A DNA stretch of 64,000 bases, from positions 7,443,501-7,507,500 of the forward strand of contig NC_020126.1 in assembly GCF_000331735.1 (NCBI RefSeq), in the 5' to 3' direction. Of the stretch, positions 17,485 to 26,103 are shown piece by piece. The position numbers were made by a program, and so were the translations under genes. A model generated the notes under the pieces. It was given only the letters and a program-made list of their open reading frames with translations. It was not told where the DNA came from and did not search any database. Origin of the DNA: Myxococcus stipitatus DSM 14675. GTDB lineage: Bacteria > Myxococcota > Myxococcia > Myxococcales > Myxococcaceae. Position 1 is the first letter of the stretch. Each line of letters opens with the position of its first letter.

Positions 17485-18495
17485 ATGTGGGCGCTAAAGA
17501 ACCGCACAGCCTATGCTGCTGAGCGCAACTGGACGCGTGACAAGGGCGGGGTCCATTGGTGGCTCGTTGCCGTCAAGGCGACATTCAACTTCACGCCAAG
17601 GGGACGGCTCGTGCTGGCGGATGAGCAACCGCCCCCTGTTCTGATGCCGGAGTACTTTGGTGAACCCGGCCTTTCGAGTCTTCGATTCGACTCGGAGCTC
17701 CTCGCGGCCAAGCCAAGCACGGATGTGCTGATCATCGCTCATGCACACACGCCCCAAGGAAAGCCCGCGCCAACGGTACCGGTTGCGCTCCGGATCGGAC
17801 AGTTTCAGAAGATCCTACTCGTGCATGGAGATCGCACCTACAACCGGGGGGTGACAGGCTTAGCCACGACCCGGCCACAGTTGTTCACCCAGCGCCCGAT
17901 TCGGTATGAATTTGCATTCGGAGGCTGCGACCTATCAGACCCGGATCCCAAGAAACATTGTATCGACGAGCGGAACCCCATCGGGCGCGGCTTCGCGCGG
18001 CGAATGGCGCACATCGTTGGAAAACCAGCCCACACGATCGAGTACCCCAGCGGAGAGCCCGCAGCCAAGGGTCCAGCGGGGTTCGGCCCTATCGATCCAT
18101 CCTGGCTACCACGTCGTAAGCTCGCTGGGACGTATGATGCACGGTGGGAACAGTTGAAGAAGCCTCTTCTTCCGGATGACTTCGATCCCGCCTTTGCGCT
18201 GAGCGCCCCTTCGGATCAGCGACTCCACAAGCCTCTCGTCGGTGGAGAGCGTGTCGAACTCGTGAACATGACCCCTGACGGGGTCCTGCGCTTCGACCTT
18301 CCTCGCATATCGCTCAAATTCACCACTCGCATCAGCACACGGCGCGAGCAGCACCACGCGCGGGTGGCGATGGTGATCGTGGAGACGGAAGAGAAGCGTG
18401 TCTCTCTGGTATGGCAAAGCACGCTGCGAGTCCCCGCCCCAGATGCGGACTATCTCGACGAAACAGAGATCGTCGAAGAAGGGGCTGCTGCATGA
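17485..18495 (+). CDS. DUF2169 domain protein (effector-associated)
   Basis: A 336-residue protein matching DUF2169. Recognisable blocks are GVHWWLVAVKATFNF near the N-terminus, the RYEFAFGG strand, the NPIGRGFARR motif and a C-terminal LPRISLKFTTRI/VSLVWQSTLRVP region. DUF2169 genes are recurrent neighbours of PAAR-like DUF4150 genes and type VI secretion effectors, where they are thought to help load cargo. It is the first gene of a four-gene operon and its stop overlaps the next start (ATGA). Codon use is less GC-biased than the flanks. Confidence 0.85.
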   Translation: MWALKNRTAYAAERNWTRDKGGVHWWLVAVKATFNFTPRGRLVLADEQPPPVLMPEYFGEPGLSSLRFDSELLAAKPSTDVLIIAHAHTPQGKPAPTVPVALRIGQFQKILLVHGDRTYNRGVTGLATTRPQLFTQRPIRYEFAFGGCDLSDPDPKKHCIDERNPIGRGFARRMAHIVGKPAHTIEYPSGEPAAKGPAGFGPIDPSWLPRRKLAGTYDARWEQLKKPLLPDDFDPAFALSAPSDQRLHKPLVGGERVELVNMTPDGVLRFDLPRISLKFTTRISTRREQHHARVAMVIVETEEKRVSLVWQSTLRVPAPDADYLDETEIVEEGAAA

Positions 18496-19547
18496 ACCCT
18501 CAGATCGCAGTCGTGGCCGTTGGAGCGCGAACACCGGTCGGGTCTACTGCGGAGACCAGCGCTGCGGCCGTGCGTGCTGGTATCTCGCGATACGCCGAGT
18601 ATCCCTTCATCGACCCACGTGGTGAGTTGGTCGTGGTCGCTGCCGACCGCTTGCTCGACTCCAGGATTGAGGGACGGGACCGTCTCGTGCCCATGGCCGA
18701 GAGTGCCTTCGCTCAGGTCTTGGCCAAACTCGGGGACGAGGCTGCTCACGAGGGGAGGCTTCGGGTGTTGCTTGCGCTTCCAGAAACTCGCCCAGGATTC
18801 TCCGAGGACGACGCTGCCTGGGTCACAGACGCCCTGATGGCGTTCTTTCGAACGAACTCGACCAGCGTGCGTGTCGAAATCGCCGGACGTGGTCATGCCG
18901 GAGTGATCCGGGCGGTCGAACTGGCGGCATGGGAGTGCTCCAAAGGCAGTGATAATCTGTTCCTGGTGGCTGGAGTCGACAGCTACCACCACGCGGAGAC
19001 CTTCGCCTGGCTGGAGCGCAACCGCCGGTTCGCGCAACCGGGGATTCGCGGCGGGTTCACGCCCGGCGAGGGGGCTGGATGCCTCGCCATTGCAAGCACG
19101 AGACTGCGCGTCCGCCTACGCCTCCCTCAACTGGCCATCGTACGTGGGGTCTGCACCGCACAGGAGAACCTCTTGCGCGACAGCGACACGGGCTCATTTG
19201 GCGCCGGGATGACCCAGGCAATCAAGGGCGCCATCGCTGGGCTTGAACTCCCTCGCGAAGGACTCGACCTGCTCTATTCCGATATCAACGGTGAGCGTTA
19301 CCGCAGCGAAGAGTGGGGCTTTGCCGTGTTACGAACGCCGTCGGTCTGGAAGTCGCCACGATACAGAGCCCCGAGTGACTGCTGGGGCGACACGGGCGCC
19401 GCGCTTGGCGCATTGGGAGGCATCCTGGCAGTCCAAGCTTTCGCACGAGGCTACGCGAGAAGCCCACGGGCGATGGTGCTGGCAGGTTCAGATGGTGGGC
19501 TCCGAGGAGCCATGCTTCTCCAGGACCCACGGCTGTCGAAGGAGTAA
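18492..19547 (+). CDS. Degenerate beta-ketoacyl-synthase-like protein
   Basis: A 351-residue thiolase-fold protein. The GGFTPGEGAGCLAIAS block matches the conserved GEGAG strand of ketoacyl synthases, and WGDTGAALGALGG matches their GHTxGAAG motif, but with Asp for the catalytic His. The nucleophile Cys region reads GRGHAGVIRAV with no Cys, so normal condensation activity is unlikely. The start overlaps the DUF2169 stop by ATGA, implying translational coupling. Role unknown; a structural or chaperone part in effector delivery is inferred from context only. Confidence 0.8.
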   Translation: MNPQIAVVAVGARTPVGSTAETSAAAVRAGISRYAEYPFIDPRGELVVVAADRLLDSRIEGRDRLVPMAESAFAQVLAKLGDEAAHEGRLRVLLALPETRPGFSEDDAAWVTDALMAFFRTNSTSVRVEIAGRGHAGVIRAVELAAWECSKGSDNLFLVAGVDSYHHAETFAWLERNRRFAQPGIRGGFTPGEGAGCLAIASTRLRVRLRLPQLAIVRGVCTAQENLLRDSDTGSFGAGMTQAIKGAIAGLELPREGLDLLYSDINGERYRSEEWGFAVLRTPSVWKSPRYRAPSDCWGDTGAALGALGGILAVQAFARGYARSPRAMVLAGSDGGLRGAMLLQDPRLSKE

Positions 19548-19553
19548 CCACGA

Positions 19554-20804
19554 ATGACCAAAGTCTCAGTGAATGCCCCCAAGACTCCGGTGACCGAAGG
19601 AAGCAACGGCATCGCCGCGGCGACGCTCCCCAACATATGCAAGATGCCTGGCCCCCCGGCCCCGTTCGTGCCGACGCCGCTGCCCAACATCGGCAAGAGC
19701 GGAACGGACCCGAAGGGGTACTCCCAAACCGTCATGATCGAAGGCAAGAAGGTAGCCCTCAAGGGCGCCTCCTTCGGATCCATGGGCGACATGGCCAGCA
19801 AAGGCACCGGTGGGGGGATGATCTCGTCGAATGTGGAAGGCCCCACGACTTTCGCGGGGCCTGGCTCCATGAACGTGAAGATCGAGGGCAAGAATGTCCA
19901 ACTCCTCGGCGACCCCATGCTCAACAACTGCGGGCCGAGCGGGAGCCCGGCCAACTCGGCGACCCTGATGGGGGAGATCCAACTGCCCGGCGCGCTTCTC
20001 ACGATTGTCACGGGAAAAGAGAAGTGCCCTCTGTGCGAACAAGTCCATCAATCGGATGGAGAGCTGAAAGAGACGAGCGAAACGAGAGCTGACGCCAAGG
20101 CACTGGAAGCAGTACTCGTCGCACATAATCAGAGCGAGGCAGTCAAGAAGTTCCCCCCGGGGAAAAATGCCTCGGGGAGAATGCTCGGCGTAGTCCGGTG
20201 CAAGTGCCCGGAGACGTATACAGACCATTCGAGCGCCACGGAGTCTGTGTTCCGTCAAATCGTCAGCGAAAGACTGGGTAGCTGGCACGCGCCTGCGGAT
20301 GGGAGCCTGAATGTTTCCGAACCCATGAGGGATGGAGAGACCGGAAGAACCCTGAAGGGCCCAGATGGGAAACCCCTGAACGTAACGACCCCTAGAGTCT
20401 TGGCCTTCACCCGGAAACTTTGCAAAGACCTGGGCAAAGAGCAGAGTCTCGTGGACGCGGCATGGAATGAAGCGGACTTGAATCATCGGACTTGGTGCAG
20501 GGACCCCAACCTTCGCGCTGCATACAAGCCTGGAAGCTGTGCGGGCCCCAAGGCCCTCGCGCTCGCATTACAGGATAAGTCCTATGTCACTGGCATGACG
20601 GAGCTTTGGTTCCACCGAGCAGAGGAGAGCACCGAAGGGATGGTCGAGCACTTCCGAGTGGACCTGAATAGCAAGATGCTCACTCCCTTTGGCCACGGAG
20701 AGAGCGTCCCTCCGTGTGCGGCCTGCACTGCCATTCTTCCTTTGATGCTCTGCACCGAAGGCAAGAATCCGGAGAAGAAATGTCAGCACAAGCGCAAGAC
20801 CTAG
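19554..20804 (+). CDS. PAAR-like DUF4150 protein with C-terminal toxin candidate
   Basis: A 416-residue protein. Residues 1-150 form a DUF4150 PAAR-like domain, which caps type VI secretion spikes: VPTPLPNIGKSG, NVKIEGKNVQLLGDPMLNN. The C-terminal 260 residues are unlike it and Cys-rich: CPLC (158-161), RCKC (216-218), PGSCAGPKALALAL (Cys329) and VPPCAACTAILPLMLC (Cys388, Cys391, Cys400). The Cys-Ala-x-Pro then P-C-x-x-C order recalls zinc-deaminase-fold toxins, but Gly stands where the catalytic Glu is expected. GGAG overlaps the upstream stop. The SUKH gene overlaps its 3' end by 25 bp, as toxin/immunity pairs often do. Confidence 0.8.
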   Translation: MTKVSVNAPKTPVTEGSNGIAAATLPNICKMPGPPAPFVPTPLPNIGKSGTDPKGYSQTVMIEGKKVALKGASFGSMGDMASKGTGGGMISSNVEGPTTFAGPGSMNVKIEGKNVQLLGDPMLNNCGPSGSPANSATLMGEIQLPGALLTIVTGKEKCPLCEQVHQSDGELKETSETRADAKALEAVLVAHNQSEAVKKFPPGKNASGRMLGVVRCKCPETYTDHSSATESVFRQIVSERLGSWHAPADGSLNVSEPMRDGETGRTLKGPDGKPLNVTTPRVLAFTRKLCKDLGKEQSLVDAAWNEADLNHRTWCRDPNLRAAYKPGSCAGPKALALALQDKSYVTGMTELWFHRAEESTEGMVEHFRVDLNSKMLTPFGHGESVPPCAACTAILPLMLCTEGKNPEKKCQHKRKT

Positions 20805-21547
20805 AGCCTGAGATGGAGGAGTTGCTCCTGCGGGTCGTGCCCGGACTCGCAGAGCAATGGCAGGGCGCCACGCCCGAGGAAATTGCTCAAATCGAGCGGA
20901 TTGCAGGCCGCCCCTTGCCCCCATTCTATCGCTGGTTCCTGGCCCGCATGGGGCAGAGCATGGGACCTCTGGTGTATCCATTCCTCGACTTCTCGGCGCA
21001 AAGATTGGTGAGCAGTTACGCCGAGGAAGTGGTCGAACCTGAGCCAAGGTTCCTGCTGATCGCATACAACTCTTCTCGAATGATGCCGATGCACCTGTTC
21101 TACGATCTCGACGCGCCGACACGAGCGGACGCAATGGTCACGGAGAGAGAGGCACAAGGCCACGAGGATGATCTGTACGACCAGTTCGAAACCTTGCGCG
21201 AGATGTTGGCGTGGGATGCGCTCTACCAATTCCGAATGCGTGAAATGCCACAGCAGTGCAAGGGGACTCTCAGTGGCGACCATCCCAACCTCCTCTCTCT
21301 CATCGAACCGGTGATGAGCCACCTTGGATTCAAGCAATCCATCGCCACCGGGCCTTACTGCAGACTCTATGAGCGAGCAGATGCGGTCATGCTCTGTAAA
21401 GGGATGCCAAGGCAAGGGGTCGACCAAGCGCGGTCTTTCGGGCTCGGGGGTACCAGCGATAGCGCCCTCAGGAAAATCCTGGGTGAAATCGCAACGGCGA
21501 CCCCGCTGAAGGTCAAAGTCGACGAATGGGCTCCGGCACTCACGTGA
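20780..21547 (+). CDS. SUKH/SMI1-KNR4-like immunity protein candidate
   Basis: A 255-residue protein. Residues 25-75 (GATPEEIAQIERIAGRPLPP then FYRWFLARMGQS) match the start of the SMI1/KNR4 (SUKH) fold, a common immunity family for polymorphic and deaminase-type toxins. The rest is not recognised. ATG 20780 has GGAGAA 6 nt upstream and lies inside the 3' end of the DUF4150 gene, so translation is probably coupled. Neutralising the toxin domain of that neighbour is the natural inference. Confidence 0.75.
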   Translation: MSAQAQDLEPEMEELLLRVVPGLAEQWQGATPEEIAQIERIAGRPLPPFYRWFLARMGQSMGPLVYPFLDFSAQRLVSSYAEEVVEPEPRFLLIAYNSSRMMPMHLFYDLDAPTRADAMVTEREAQGHEDDLYDQFETLREMLAWDALYQFRMREMPQQCKGTLSGDHPNLLSLIEPVMSHLGFKQSIATGPYCRLYERADAVMLCKGMPRQGVDQARSFGLGGTSDSALRKILGEIATATPLKVKVDEWAPALT

Positions 21548-21706
21548 CTCACCTGGGTCGGTCTGTGTCAACACAAGGGGAGGGAAGACTGCAAACCTTT
21601 GCGAAGGGCCTCGACCAGGACACGTCGATGCCGGCCAGGCCGCCCTGACCTCTCCCTGGAGCCCCCGGCACGCTCCACTCCAACAGCCCCCGGAATGGAG
21701 AAGGGC

Positions 21707-21729
21707 CTCGGGAGACCGCGCTTCCCGAG
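21707..21729. terminator. Hairpin between island operon and 21767 gene
   Basis: CTCGGGA pairs with TCCCGAG across a 9-nt loop. It lies inside the right end of the island, between the stops at 21547 (+) and 21767 (-). Confidence 0.45.
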
Positions 21730-21735
21730 ACCCCT

Positions 21736-21777
21736 GGGACGTCAGTCCCGTGGACTCACCGGGGCATCACGGTCCAT
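21736..21777. repeat. Right 42-bp direct repeat of the effector island
   Basis: Identical copy of 16923-16964. It covers the last codons and stop of the minus-strand gene ending at 21767 plus 31 bp downstream. Integration at the 3' end of a gene, leaving the gene intact, is typical of site-specific elements. Confidence 0.85.
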
Positions 21778-22351
21778 CGACGGTGAAGTCGTCGACGGCG
21801 AGACCGCAGCTCACGCCACCCGACGTGCTCGCCAGCTTGATGAGGGTGCTGGAGGTGGCAGCGGTGAAGGTGTACGTCCGCACCGTCCAGCCCGGTGCCG
21901 AGTTCGTGACACTCGAGACGGAGGAGCCGTAGGTGAGCTGCGCGGTGCGCGTACCCGTGCAGCCCGGCGGGAGCGCCACGTAGAAGCGCACCGTATAGCC
22001 ATTGCCCGCCACGGTGGGGATGGTCTGCTCGATGCTGCCCGCCCCGTAGCCGTTCAGGTCGATGGACTTCGTCCCGCTGTTGGGCGTCTTGTACGAGTTG
22101 TTCATCACCTTGATGCTGCCGCCAATCACCCAGTTGGTCAGCGTCGTCGCCCCCGTAGTGAGCACGGTGTAGTTGTAGCTTCCGGGCGGCGCGGCCTCGA
22201 AGCCGCTGTTGGTGACCTTGTTGATACCTTGCTCAGCCGTGCCCAACTCCCCCGGCTCGCCCGCATCCAACGACTCGGGGCCGCCACAGGCCGACAGCAT
22301 GAGGCCCAGGCTCGCGACCACTCCCCCTCGAATCCATTCCATGACGCGCAT
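21767..22351 (-). CDS. Choice-of-anchor-C/DUF642-like lipoprotein
   Basis: A 194-residue exported protein with a lipoprotein signal (GLMLSAC). The mature part matches the DUF642/choice-of-anchor C beta-sandwich: VTNSGFEAAPPGSY, LTNWVIGGSIKVMNNS, KSIDLNGYGAGSIEQTI, GYTVRFYVA, WTVRTYTFTAATSST and LAVDDFTVDGP at the end. Such domains are extracellular and probably bind carbohydrate. ATG 22351 has AAGGTGAAC just upstream and is preferred over GTG 22357. The stop codon lies within the right repeat of the island. Two tandem hairpins precede the gene. Confidence 0.8.
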   Translation of the reverse strand: MRVMEWIRGGVVASLGLMLSACGGPESLDAGEPGELGTAEQGINKVTNSGFEAAPPGSYNYTVLTTGATTLTNWVIGGSIKVMNNSYKTPNSGTKSIDLNGYGAGSIEQTIPTVAGNGYTVRFYVALPPGCTGTRTAQLTYGSSVSSVTNSAPGWTVRTYTFTAATSSTLIKLASTSGGVSCGLAVDDFTVDGP

Positions 22352-22367
22352 GTTCACCTTTCAGGTT

Positions 22368-22399
22368 GAACCGCCACGGTTCGGCGTTCCCCAAACGCC
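22368..22399 (-). promoter_or_regulatory. Two tandem hairpins in a 5' leader
   Basis: GAACCG-cca-CGGTTC (22368-22382) abuts GGCGTT-5 nt-AACGCC (22383-22399). They lie 17-48 nt upstream of ATG 22351 in the likely leader of the minus-strand lipoprotein gene. They could protect the mRNA, bind a regulator or affect initiation. Confidence 0.4.
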
Positions 22400-22808
22400 G
22401 CCGTACTCGCGGTCGCCGTTCATCGGCGCGTGAACACTGCCATCACTGGAAGTACGTCGCGAGTTTCACGATGAAACAGACTGTCTTTCCCAGGGCACGA
22501 GAGTGATTGAGCCTGTTGACCCGGGACACGAGACACCCGGGGTGCAACAAACATGGTCATGAATGACCGCGCCTGTCACGGGGCGCCGTGCCCCCGTGCG
22601 ACGACCCGGCCTCGAACCACGGCCCCCCGTCGTCTCCACGAGGAGCAACGTCCGCGGCGCACCCGAGACGGTCTCACGAGTGACGCGTCAACCCGCCCGC
22701 CTGACACGTCAAGCTCGACAGTCCGTGTCTCGAAGACGCGACCGCACTCCTCGGAACAGGCGCTGTCACCGCCATGGCATCTGACTTGCTGTGTCCTCGA
22801 GACCGCCC
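22400..22808. other. Intergenic region
   Basis: About 400 bp between divergent genes. It contains scattered short palindromic patches but no gene or promoter that I can define. Confidence 0.35.
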
Positions 22809-23093
22809 ATGGACAAGACGCTCATCATCTCCTGTATCCTCGCCCTGGTCTTTGGCTCCCCTGCCCTGGCCGCCGAGCCCACACCCTCATTCGAGACCCG
22901 GGCGAAGGAGCACTGCCAGAAGTCCCTCTCGATTCCCTCCTGCAACCAGGTGAAGCCTCCCGGCCCTTTCATCAAGCGGTGTGTCGAGGACGCCGTGTTG
23001 ACCGGGAGCTTCGAGTTCGTGGAGACCGCTCGGAAAGACTATCTGCGCGCGTGCCAGCGACTCACGCCGAAGCCGGCACCATCCAAGCCCTGA
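22809..23093 (+). CDS. Small secreted hypothetical protein
   Basis: A 94-residue protein with a signal peptide (MDKTLIISCILALVFGSPAL, cut near ALA-AEP). The mature part has four cysteines (HCQKS, PSCNQ, KRCVED, RACQRL) in a short helical domain, consistent with two disulfides, and a Pro/Lys tail. ATG 22809 is preferred over the in-frame start 18 bp upstream because the signal peptide starts there. It is convergent with the amidinotransferase gene, 6 bp apart. No family recognised. Confidence 0.65.
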   Translation: MDKTLIISCILALVFGSPALAAEPTPSFETRAKEHCQKSLSIPSCNQVKPPGPFIKRCVEDAVLTGSFEFVETARKDYLRACQRLTPKPAPSKP

Positions 23094-23099
23094 CTCGCG

Positions 23100-24092
23100 C
23101 TACTCCCGCCACAGTGGCTGGGTGGTGCAGCGGAACGCGCCACCAAAGGACCGGGAGATGGTGAAGTCGACATACTCGACCTTCACCCCGTGCCGGGCGA
23201 TGGCGTCACCGATGCGCCGGAAGATGGGGTCGGTGACATAGACGTCGGGAGATATCGGCAGGCCGTTGGTCCCGAGCCGCGTGGCCTCGTCCTCGGTGAC
23301 CTCGATGCATTCCCAGTCGCGCAGGACGGCGGGGAGCCCATCGAGGAGCGCCTCCCGGCACGCGACCAGGAGCCCCTGGCGCACCAGCCCCAGCGCACAG
23401 TCGAGGTGGAGGAAGTTCGGCTTGAGCCGCACGGACTCCACGGTGTAGCCCCGGGAGGCCAGCAGTTTGAGCAGGAAGGCCGCTCCCGCCTCCGACGACG
23501 CCTTCCCCGAGTTGCCCACGAACACGTGCTTGCCCAGCACCAGTGTGTCGCCGCCCTCCAGGAACGGGCCGACCTGGGCCCCCTGCGCGTCGATGGGCGC
23601 GGCGTCGGGCTGGGGCACGGCCACGTAGGAGCAGTCCGCCGGGTAGACCTCCTCTTCGAACAGGCTCCGGCAGGGGAGCACCTCCCGGCGGCGGTGCAGG
23701 CTCCGCAGGCTTCCCTCGACCACGACGTCGCCCACCGTGAACCAGGGGTCTCTCACGAAGGAGTTGCTGTAGCCGTACTTCCCTCCGGCCTCCTTCTGCG
23801 CGTCCGTCAGCAGCGACGGCAGCAGCACTCGCACGCCGTGCTTCTCCAGGACCGCCCGCAGGGCGAGCCGCTCGCCCTCCCAGGCCTTCTGCCGCTCGGG
23901 CATGGCCTCCGCGTGGTCCTTCCCAATCAAGCGGCGCGCGAGCTCGCGCTCGGACTCAGGAAGGACGGCCAGCCTCGCCTCGGACTGCTCCTGGGACATG
24001 ACGCCCGCGTCCGACAGGCGAAGCTGGCTGCGTGCCACCACCACGGTGCGCAAGGGCGCGAACTCGCTGGCTACGAAGACTCGTTTCGTCAT
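23100..24092 (-). CDS. Amidinotransferase-fold (arginine-modifying) enzyme
   Basis: A 330-residue enzyme of the guanidino-group-modifying superfamily (arginine deiminase, dimethylargininase, glycine amidinotransferase). Landmarks are SNSFVRDPWFTVGD, GPFLEGGDTLVLGKHVFVG, the catalytic His in NFLHLDCALG and the nucleophile Cys322 in SFGGAFRCTTQPL near the C-terminus. These enzymes transfer or hydrolyse the amidino group of arginine or relatives. ATG 24092 is chosen over an upstream start because the extension is Arg/Pro-rich. Transferase versus hydrolase activity is unresolved. Confidence 0.85.
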   Translation of the reverse strand: MTKRVFVASEFAPLRTVVVARSQLRLSDAGVMSQEQSEARLAVLPESERELARRLIGKDHAEAMPERQKAWEGERLALRAVLEKHGVRVLLPSLLTDAQKEAGGKYGYSNSFVRDPWFTVGDVVVEGSLRSLHRRREVLPCRSLFEEEVYPADCSYVAVPQPDAAPIDAQGAQVGPFLEGGDTLVLGKHVFVGNSGKASSEAGAAFLLKLLASRGYTVESVRLKPNFLHLDCALGLVRQGLLVACREALLDGLPAVLRDWECIEVTEDEATRLGTNGLPISPDVYVTDPIFRRIGDAIARHGVKVEYVDFTISRSFGGAFRCTTQPLWRE

Positions 24093-24206
24093 TCGAGAAT
24101 CCCTTCCTCTCAGCGGAGGTGGGACTCTGTACCGCACAGCGGATGCGCATTTTCAAGCGAGGAGTGCCCCGCTTCGACAGGCGCACATCATGCCGCCCCA
24201 TGGAGG

Positions 24207-24689
24207 CTACGGGTTCCAACAGTTGGCGGGCTGGTCCCGGATGTAGACCCAGAAGCGCTTGTCCGTGCGGACGTTGCCGTAGGCATACCAATTCCACCCA
24301 CCCTGGGGATGGTGGAACTGCGCCATCCGCCACCCATCGCCAAAGGCACTCGTGCATACCTTGTTCGCGAGGGCGAGGCTCGTCAGGGTCACCCCCAACA
24401 CGGGCAGCGTGGTGGCCACGTTCCCCTCCGCCCAGCCATTGTAGAAGTCCGGGCTCACCCCGGGAGGCACCGCCGAGCCGTCCTCACGGATGCACAGGAT
24501 GGGCAGCGCCGCGGTGCATGGCATGTCGCCCGTGTAGGGATTGCAGTCCATGCAGCCGATGAGGTCCACCCCCTGGGAATGGCCTCTCTTCTGCCACGTC
24601 ATCGCATAGCCATCCGCGGCTCCCGCCACGGGCGCGACCACCCATAGCCCCCACAGCATCCAGACTCGTCCAGGGAATCCCTGCCACAT
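24207..24689 (-). CDS. Secreted hypothetical protein
   Basis: A 160-residue protein with a signal peptide (MWQGFPGRVWMLWGLWVVAP, cut near AGA-ADG). The mature part has Cys pairs (GCMDCNPYTGDMPC, ILCIRE, KVCTSAFGDGW) and a Trp/Tyr-rich end (WRMAQFHHPQGGWNWYAYGN then RFWVYIRDQPANCW). The block pattern suggests a small extracellular disulfide-bonded domain. I know no named function. The start at 24689 is set by the signal peptide. Confidence 0.65.
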   Translation of the reverse strand: MWQGFPGRVWMLWGLWVVAPVAGAADGYAMTWQKRGHSQGVDLIGCMDCNPYTGDMPCTAALPILCIREDGSAVPPGVSPDFYNGWAEGNVATTLPVLGVTLTSLALANKVCTSAFGDGWRMAQFHHPQGGWNWYAYGNVRTDKRFWVYIRDQPANCWNP

Positions 24690-24813
24690 ACCGCCTCCGG
24701 TCGCCTGAAACGCCAGACACGTCCAGGCGGACACCGGACTAGCAGACCTTCGCCCCCGGACACCTCGTCCAGCGGGGCCAGCACCCGACAGCGCAGTGAA
24801 CAGTGCCCACGGC

Positions 24814-26103
24814 TCAGCCCGGCGGAGCGGGCGGCTTCGCGGTGCCAGCGGCGGGCGCCGCATCCGACGCGGGCACCTGAGTCCCCTGCCCGCCCGGGGG
24901 TGGAGACACTCCCACTCCCTGCCAGGCCATCCGCTTCAGCGCGTCGACCATGTCCTCGAGCTGCCGCTGGGTCAGCGCGGCCTTCGGCTCCGGGGGCGCG
25001 GGAGGCTGGGGCGCATCACTCGCCGAGGCATTGCGCCGCGATTGAATCTGCTGCCCGAAGATGTAGCCGCCCACGGTGCCGAGGAGCGTGCCCAACACCG
25101 CCGGGTCTATCTTCTGGCCTGTCCCCAGGATGATGATGGTCAGCAGCAGGAAGGCCAGGCCAATCATCTCCACCAAGGTCCGCTGCTGGAAGATGATGGT
25201 CTGGATTTCGGGCGAGAACCACCGCGTGGCCAGATAGATGGCGAAGAGCACGAACACCATGCCGTAGATGGCCAGGGTCAGGTTGCTGTCCACCTCCGTC
25301 TTCTTCGCCTCCCGGACCAGCAGCTCCTTGTCGATGGCCGTGATGGCCTCACCCGCCGCATCCATCTCCCGCTGGCGGTCGGTGCTCGCGGACTGGACCC
25401 GGTTGATGAGCGCCTGCCAGATGCCCTCGGCCATCGCCTTGTCTTGCTTCAAGAGGTCGTCGAAGAGCTTCGGCGCCACCTCGGCCGCCAGCGTCTCCGC
25501 GGACAGCAGGGCCGCCTTGACGGGGTCGTCACTCGCCCGTCCCCCCGTCGGGGGACCCGAGTAGCTCTGCCGGATGGCGCTCTGGAGGAAGGTCAGCGGC
25601 CGGACACGCCCCCAGCTTGGCGGGTCCTCGGAGCGGTCGACCTCCAGGTAGATCTCCTGGAGCAGAGCCGGTGTCTCAGGGCGCAGGTTCCGACGAGGAA
25701 GGAAGTCCTCGGCGCGAATCAGCCCCCAGGTGAAGAGGTCACCAATCCGTTGCTCGATGAGCCGGTAATCACTGCTCGAAGGCGTGCCGCCCTTCTTCAC
25801 GACCTCCAGCACCTTGGCGAAGTCCTGGTTGAACGCCGCAATCGCGGACGGCAATTGCGCCGCGTCGAGCTGCTGCGTCTTGATCTGATTGAGCGAGCCC
25901 TGGGCCTTGGGAAGCTCTCGCTTCAGCAGGTCGAGCTCACCTTCCGCTTTCTTCTTTCGGTCGAGCTCGCTCGTCATCCGCATTCGCAGGAGCGAGTCGG
26001 ACACTTTCGTGGAGTCCTGGCCGGCGGGAGCCGGAGTCTCGGCGAAGGCCAGCCCCGGCAGACACGCCATCCCTATCAACATGAGCCCCAGAATCGTCTT
26101 CAT
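24814..26103 (-). CDS. Membrane protein with coiled coil and two TM helices
   Basis: A 429-residue protein with a signal peptide (MKTILGLMLIGMACLPGLAF), a periplasmic helical region rich in Lys/Glu (LDRKKKAEGELDLLKRELPK) that is probably coiled coil, then two transmembrane helices (IYGMVFVLFAIYLATRWF and MIGLAFLLLTIIILGTG) and a Pro/Ala-rich cytoplasmic tail. No enzymatic motif is seen. It could be a scaffold or sensor of the envelope. ATG 26103 is chosen for the signal peptide. Confidence 0.75.
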   Translation of the reverse strand: MKTILGLMLIGMACLPGLAFAETPAPAGQDSTKVSDSLLRMRMTSELDRKKKAEGELDLLKRELPKAQGSLNQIKTQQLDAAQLPSAIAAFNQDFAKVLEVVKKGGTPSSSDYRLIEQRIGDLFTWGLIRAEDFLPRRNLRPETPALLQEIYLEVDRSEDPPSWGRVRPLTFLQSAIRQSYSGPPTGGRASDDPVKAALLSAETLAAEVAPKLFDDLLKQDKAMAEGIWQALINRVQSASTDRQREMDAAGEAITAIDKELLVREAKKTEVDSNLTLAIYGMVFVLFAIYLATRWFSPEIQTIIFQQRTLVEMIGLAFLLLTIIILGTGQKIDPAVLGTLLGTVGGYIFGQQIQSRRNASASDAPQPPAPPEPKAALTQRQLEDMVDALKRMAWQGVGVSPPPGGQGTQVPASDAAPAAGTAKPPAPPG

